NCBI GenBank assembly: GCA_012799265.1
Contig: JAAZLP010000238.1
Coordinates: 1-42,477, forward strand
DNA length: 42,477 bases
DNA from: Phyllobacteriaceae bacterium
Lineage (GTDB): Bacteria > Pseudomonadota > Alphaproteobacteria > Rhizobiales > Devosiaceae
Direction: 5' to 3'
In this document: piece after piece, positions 40,941-42,477 of the stretch
Position numbering within the stretch: the stretch's first letter is position 1
Layout: every line of letters starts with the position of its first letter
Notes under the pieces: model-generated
What the model was told of the DNA's origin: nothing
What the model saw: only the letters and a program-made list of their open reading frames with translations
Database searches by the model: none
Program-made: the position numbers and the translations under genes

Positions 40941-41555
40941 CTACCACATCGTGGCCCTGGCCCGCTCCGGCCATGCCTTGTCATAGGCGTCGCCGCCGAC
41001 TTCGTTTGCCGTCATGCGGGCGAGGATTTCGCCGGGCGTGGGTAGGGTTGCCGGATCGACGTGACGCGCGGGGTTCCAGAGCTCGGACCGGATGATGGCA
41101 CGGGCGCACTGGAAATAGAGCTCGTCGATTTCGAGGACGATCACCGTGCGCGGGGCTTTTTCCTCGACGGCGAAACTTTCGAGCAGGGCAGGATCGACCG
41201 AGAGATGGGCGCGGCCATTGACGCGCATAGTCGTACCCGAGCCGGGGATGAGGAAGAGGAAGGCGCAGCGCGGGTCGCGGACGATATTGCGCAGGCTATC
41301 GATGCGGTTATTGCCCTTGCGGTCCGGCATCATCAGCGTTTTCTCGTCATGCACGCGGACAAAGCCCGGCTTGTCGCCGCGCGGGGAGCAATCAATGTCT
41401 TCTGGGCCAATGGTGGCGAGGGCGCAGAAGGGGCTGGCTTCGATGAGGCGCCGATAGTCGTCGGTCATGGTTTTCGCGACCTTGACCATGGAGGCTGGGG
41501 CGGGCGCAGGCTGATAGAGCGCTTCGAGCTGGGCGAGGTCGGTGATTTTGTGCAT
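40941..41555 (-). CDS. Pyridoxamine 5'-phosphate oxidase family protein
   Basis: A 204-residue flavin-binding split-barrel protein of the PNPOx-like group (MSMEG_1061-like). The core ASPFCALATIGPEDIDCSPRGDKPGFVRVHDEKTLMMPDRKGNNRIDSLRNIVRDPRCAFLFLIPGSGTTMRVNGRA shows the FMN-binding arrangement. It is not the vitamin B6 enzyme itself; members often use F420, FMN or heme and the substrate is unknown. The ATG at 41555 has GGAAG 6 bases before it; the frame remains open far upstream only because it lies opposite msrB. It diverges from msrB. Confidence 0.87.
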   Translation of the reverse strand: MHKITDLAQLEALYQPAPAPASMVKVAKTMTDDYRRLIEASPFCALATIGPEDIDCSPRGDKPGFVRVHDEKTLMMPDRKGNNRIDSLRNIVRDPRCAFLFLIPGSGTTMRVNGRAHLSVDPALLESFAVEEKAPRTVIVLEIDELYFQCARAIIRSELWNPARHVDPATLPTPGEILARMTANEVGGDAYDKAWPERARATMW

Positions 41556-41654
41556 CGGGGCTTCCGTCGTGGTGACGTGATGAAACGTGCGCTCGTCTTG
41601 TGCGGTAACTATGCCTATATGTGAGCCGAAGAACAGCTTGATTGGAGATGTGCC

Positions 41655-42059
41655 ATGGACGCCCATGCCTATCCCGTGACCCGTACCGACGAAGAATGGC
41701 GCCAGCTTTTGACGCCCGAGCAATATCAGGTCATGCGCCAGCATGGCACTGAACGCCCCGGCAGCTGCGCGCTGCTGCATGAAAAGCGGCAGGGCACCTT
41801 TTCCTGCGCTGGCTGCGATACGCCGCTTTTCGCCTCGACGCTGAAATTTGAAAGCGGCACCGGCTGGCCGAGCTTCAATGACCCGATCCCGGGTTCGGTG
41901 GCGACGACCGAAGACCGGTCCTATGGCATGGTGCGCACGGAAGTGCATTGTGCGACGTGCGGGAGCCATCTTGGGCATGTGTTTCCGGACGGTCCGCCGC
42001 CGACGGGGCTGCGCTATTGTATCAATGGCGTGGCGCTGAATTTCGAGGCGGCGGAATAG
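41655..42059 (+). CDS. msrB: Peptide-methionine (R)-S-oxide reductase MsrB
   Basis: Repairs the R form of oxidised methionine. The 134-residue protein has two zinc-binding pairs, Cys51/Cys54 (CAGC) and Cys99/Cys102 (CATC), and the catalytic Cys122 in RYCINGVAL. GTGWPSFNDPI and SHLGHVFPDGPPPTG are the family blocks. No signal peptide is present, so it is cytoplasmic. GGAG stands 8 bases before the ATG. A hairpin with a T-run 30 bases after the stop ends the transcript. Confidence 0.95.
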   Translation: MDAHAYPVTRTDEEWRQLLTPEQYQVMRQHGTERPGSCALLHEKRQGTFSCAGCDTPLFASTLKFESGTGWPSFNDPIPGSVATTEDRSYGMVRTEVHCATCGSHLGHVFPDGPPPTGLRYCINGVALNFEAAE

Positions 42060-42088
42060 CGGCGCTGAACGGTTCCCAACACGATCTT

Positions 42089-42122
42089 CACCCTCGGACT
42101 TGATCCGGGGGTGTTTTGTTTT
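42089..42122 (+). terminator. msrB terminator made from a REP-like palindrome
   Basis: CACCCTCGGA and TCCGGGGGTG pair around CTTGA and are followed by TTTTGTTTT. Read in reverse complement, the hairpin has the same arms and TCAAG loop as the repeats at 42144 and 42398. Confidence 0.75.
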
Positions 42123-42143
42123 CTGGGGTAAGCAAGTGCAGAG

Positions 42144-42164
42144 CCCTCGGCTCAAGGCCGAGGG
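42144..42164. repeat. REP-like palindrome, complete copy
   Basis: CCCTCGGC and GCCGAGGG form a perfect 8-base stem around TCAAG. It is preceded by CAGAG, as is the third copy. Confidence 0.6.
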
Positions 42165-42237
42165 TGACGGCCGGTGGGGGTGGAGGCAATAAGCCCACGG
42201 CTCCTCATCGTGTGATCACCCCCTCCTAGCTTCGCTA

Positions 42238-42252
42238 AGGCCCGTTGGGCCT
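42238..42252. repeat. Short perfect hairpin flanked by a direct repeat
   Basis: AGGCCC and GGGCCT pair around GTT. On both sides lies AGCTTCGCT (42228-42236 and 42254-42262). Confidence 0.45.
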
Positions 42253-42299
42253 AAGCTTCGCTTCGCCACTCGAGCATAGCTCTCGTGGCCTCCTCACCT

Positions 42300-42324
42300 A
42301 AGTTCGCTCCACCGGAGCGAACTT
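42300..42324. repeat. Perfect 11-base-pair hairpin
   Basis: AAGTTCGCTCC and GGAGCGAACTT are exact complements around ACC. No T-run follows on either strand, so it is a repeat-type palindrome rather than a terminator. The rest of 42060-42477 shows no gene that I can support. Confidence 0.55.
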
Positions 42325-42397
42325 GCCTGCGGCACGGATCGGAGCCCCATAAGAGGGGAGGTGCGCCCGCACATGGGCCGGTGCCAAAAGTACAGAG

Positions 42398-42413
42398 CCC
42401 TCGGGTCAAGCCC
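42398..42413. repeat. REP-like palindrome, degenerate copy
   Basis: CAGAGCCCTCGGGTCAAGCCC repeats the left arm and TCAAG loop of the copy at 42144, but the right arm breaks off after CCC (CCCACTGG instead of CCCGAGGG). Confidence 0.45.
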
Positions 42414-42477
42414 ACTGGTGTCCGGTTTAGCTTTTCTCGAGGTTCAGGGCGAACTGTCGTGGGTCTGATTTTGGCCT

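Noticed and set aside
41556..42155. A 200-codon N-terminal extension of the PNPOx-like protein
   Set aside because: It is the antisense of msrB; the ATG at 41555 has a good ribosome site and the family N-terminus.

Overview
The window looks like a chromosomal segment of an alphaproteobacterium of the Hyphomicrobiales, most likely Devosia or a close relative. This is inference from gene content: a CpdR-type regulator beside an N-formylglutamate amidohydrolase, TRAP transporters, an FCD-type GntR regulator, a DUF599 protein and a GC-rich coding style. Most of it is ordinary housekeeping and catabolic sequence, tightly packed, with many 1-4 base overlaps and several GTG or TTG starts. No IS element, integrase, phage or CRISPR array is visible.

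Layout. 1-1000: the tail of an unknown gene, a cysteine-rich unknown protein with foreign-looking codon use, then initiator tRNA-Met. 1.1-9.2 kb: Tas-like aldo/keto reductase, DUF599 membrane protein, nadA, eda, modAB (no modC), lldD, and a small operon of a YxFxxD-motif secreted protein, an ECF sigma factor and its anti-sigma factor. 9.4-13.6 kb: a TRAP uptake system whose binding-protein gene is separated from its permease genes by a PAS-GGDEF gene. 13.7-19.2 kb: two small unknown proteins, a cold-shock protein, an ABC-F ATPase, a PfkB sugar kinase and nadB. 19.3-23.1 kb: a sugar-acid locus (FAH-family hydrolase, fucU, gntR, and divergent uxaA-type dehydratase). 23.2-30.1 kb: hpt and gltBD. 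30.7-36.8 kb: hsp20, an alpha/beta hydrolase, three Tad-type pseudopilin genes, hisN and N-formylglutamate amidohydrolase. 37-42 kb: cpdR, two tRNA-Val genes, a methyltransferase, a hybrid histidine kinase, a PNPOx-like protein, msrB and a block of palindromic repeats.

The most interesting signal is regulatory. A perfect palindrome, CTAACATGTTAG, occurs three times: before lldD, before the FAH-family hydrolase, and between gntR and uxaA. The genes it marks fit a non-phosphorylating L-fucose route: mutarotase (FucU), sugar-acid dehydratase (UxaA family, as in the Campylobacter fucose locus), 2,4-diketo-3-deoxy-L-fuconate hydrolase giving pyruvate plus L-lactate, and LldD oxidising that L-lactate. 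The GntR protein is the obvious candidate for the binding factor. The remaining enzymes (sugar dehydrogenase, lactonase, ketodeoxyfuconate dehydrogenase, transporter) are not in the window.

Two strong Rho-independent terminators (about 31.5 kb and 35.85 kb) end transcripts that contain no gene and probably mark small RNAs. Other regulatory features are an RpoH-type promoter with a long leader before hsp20, a tandem 11-base repeat beside it, an AT-rich stretch with repeated TAGGA/TCCTA motifs upstream of gltBD, and a probable leaderless start for gntR. All functional calls rest on motif recognition by eye; no database search was possible.
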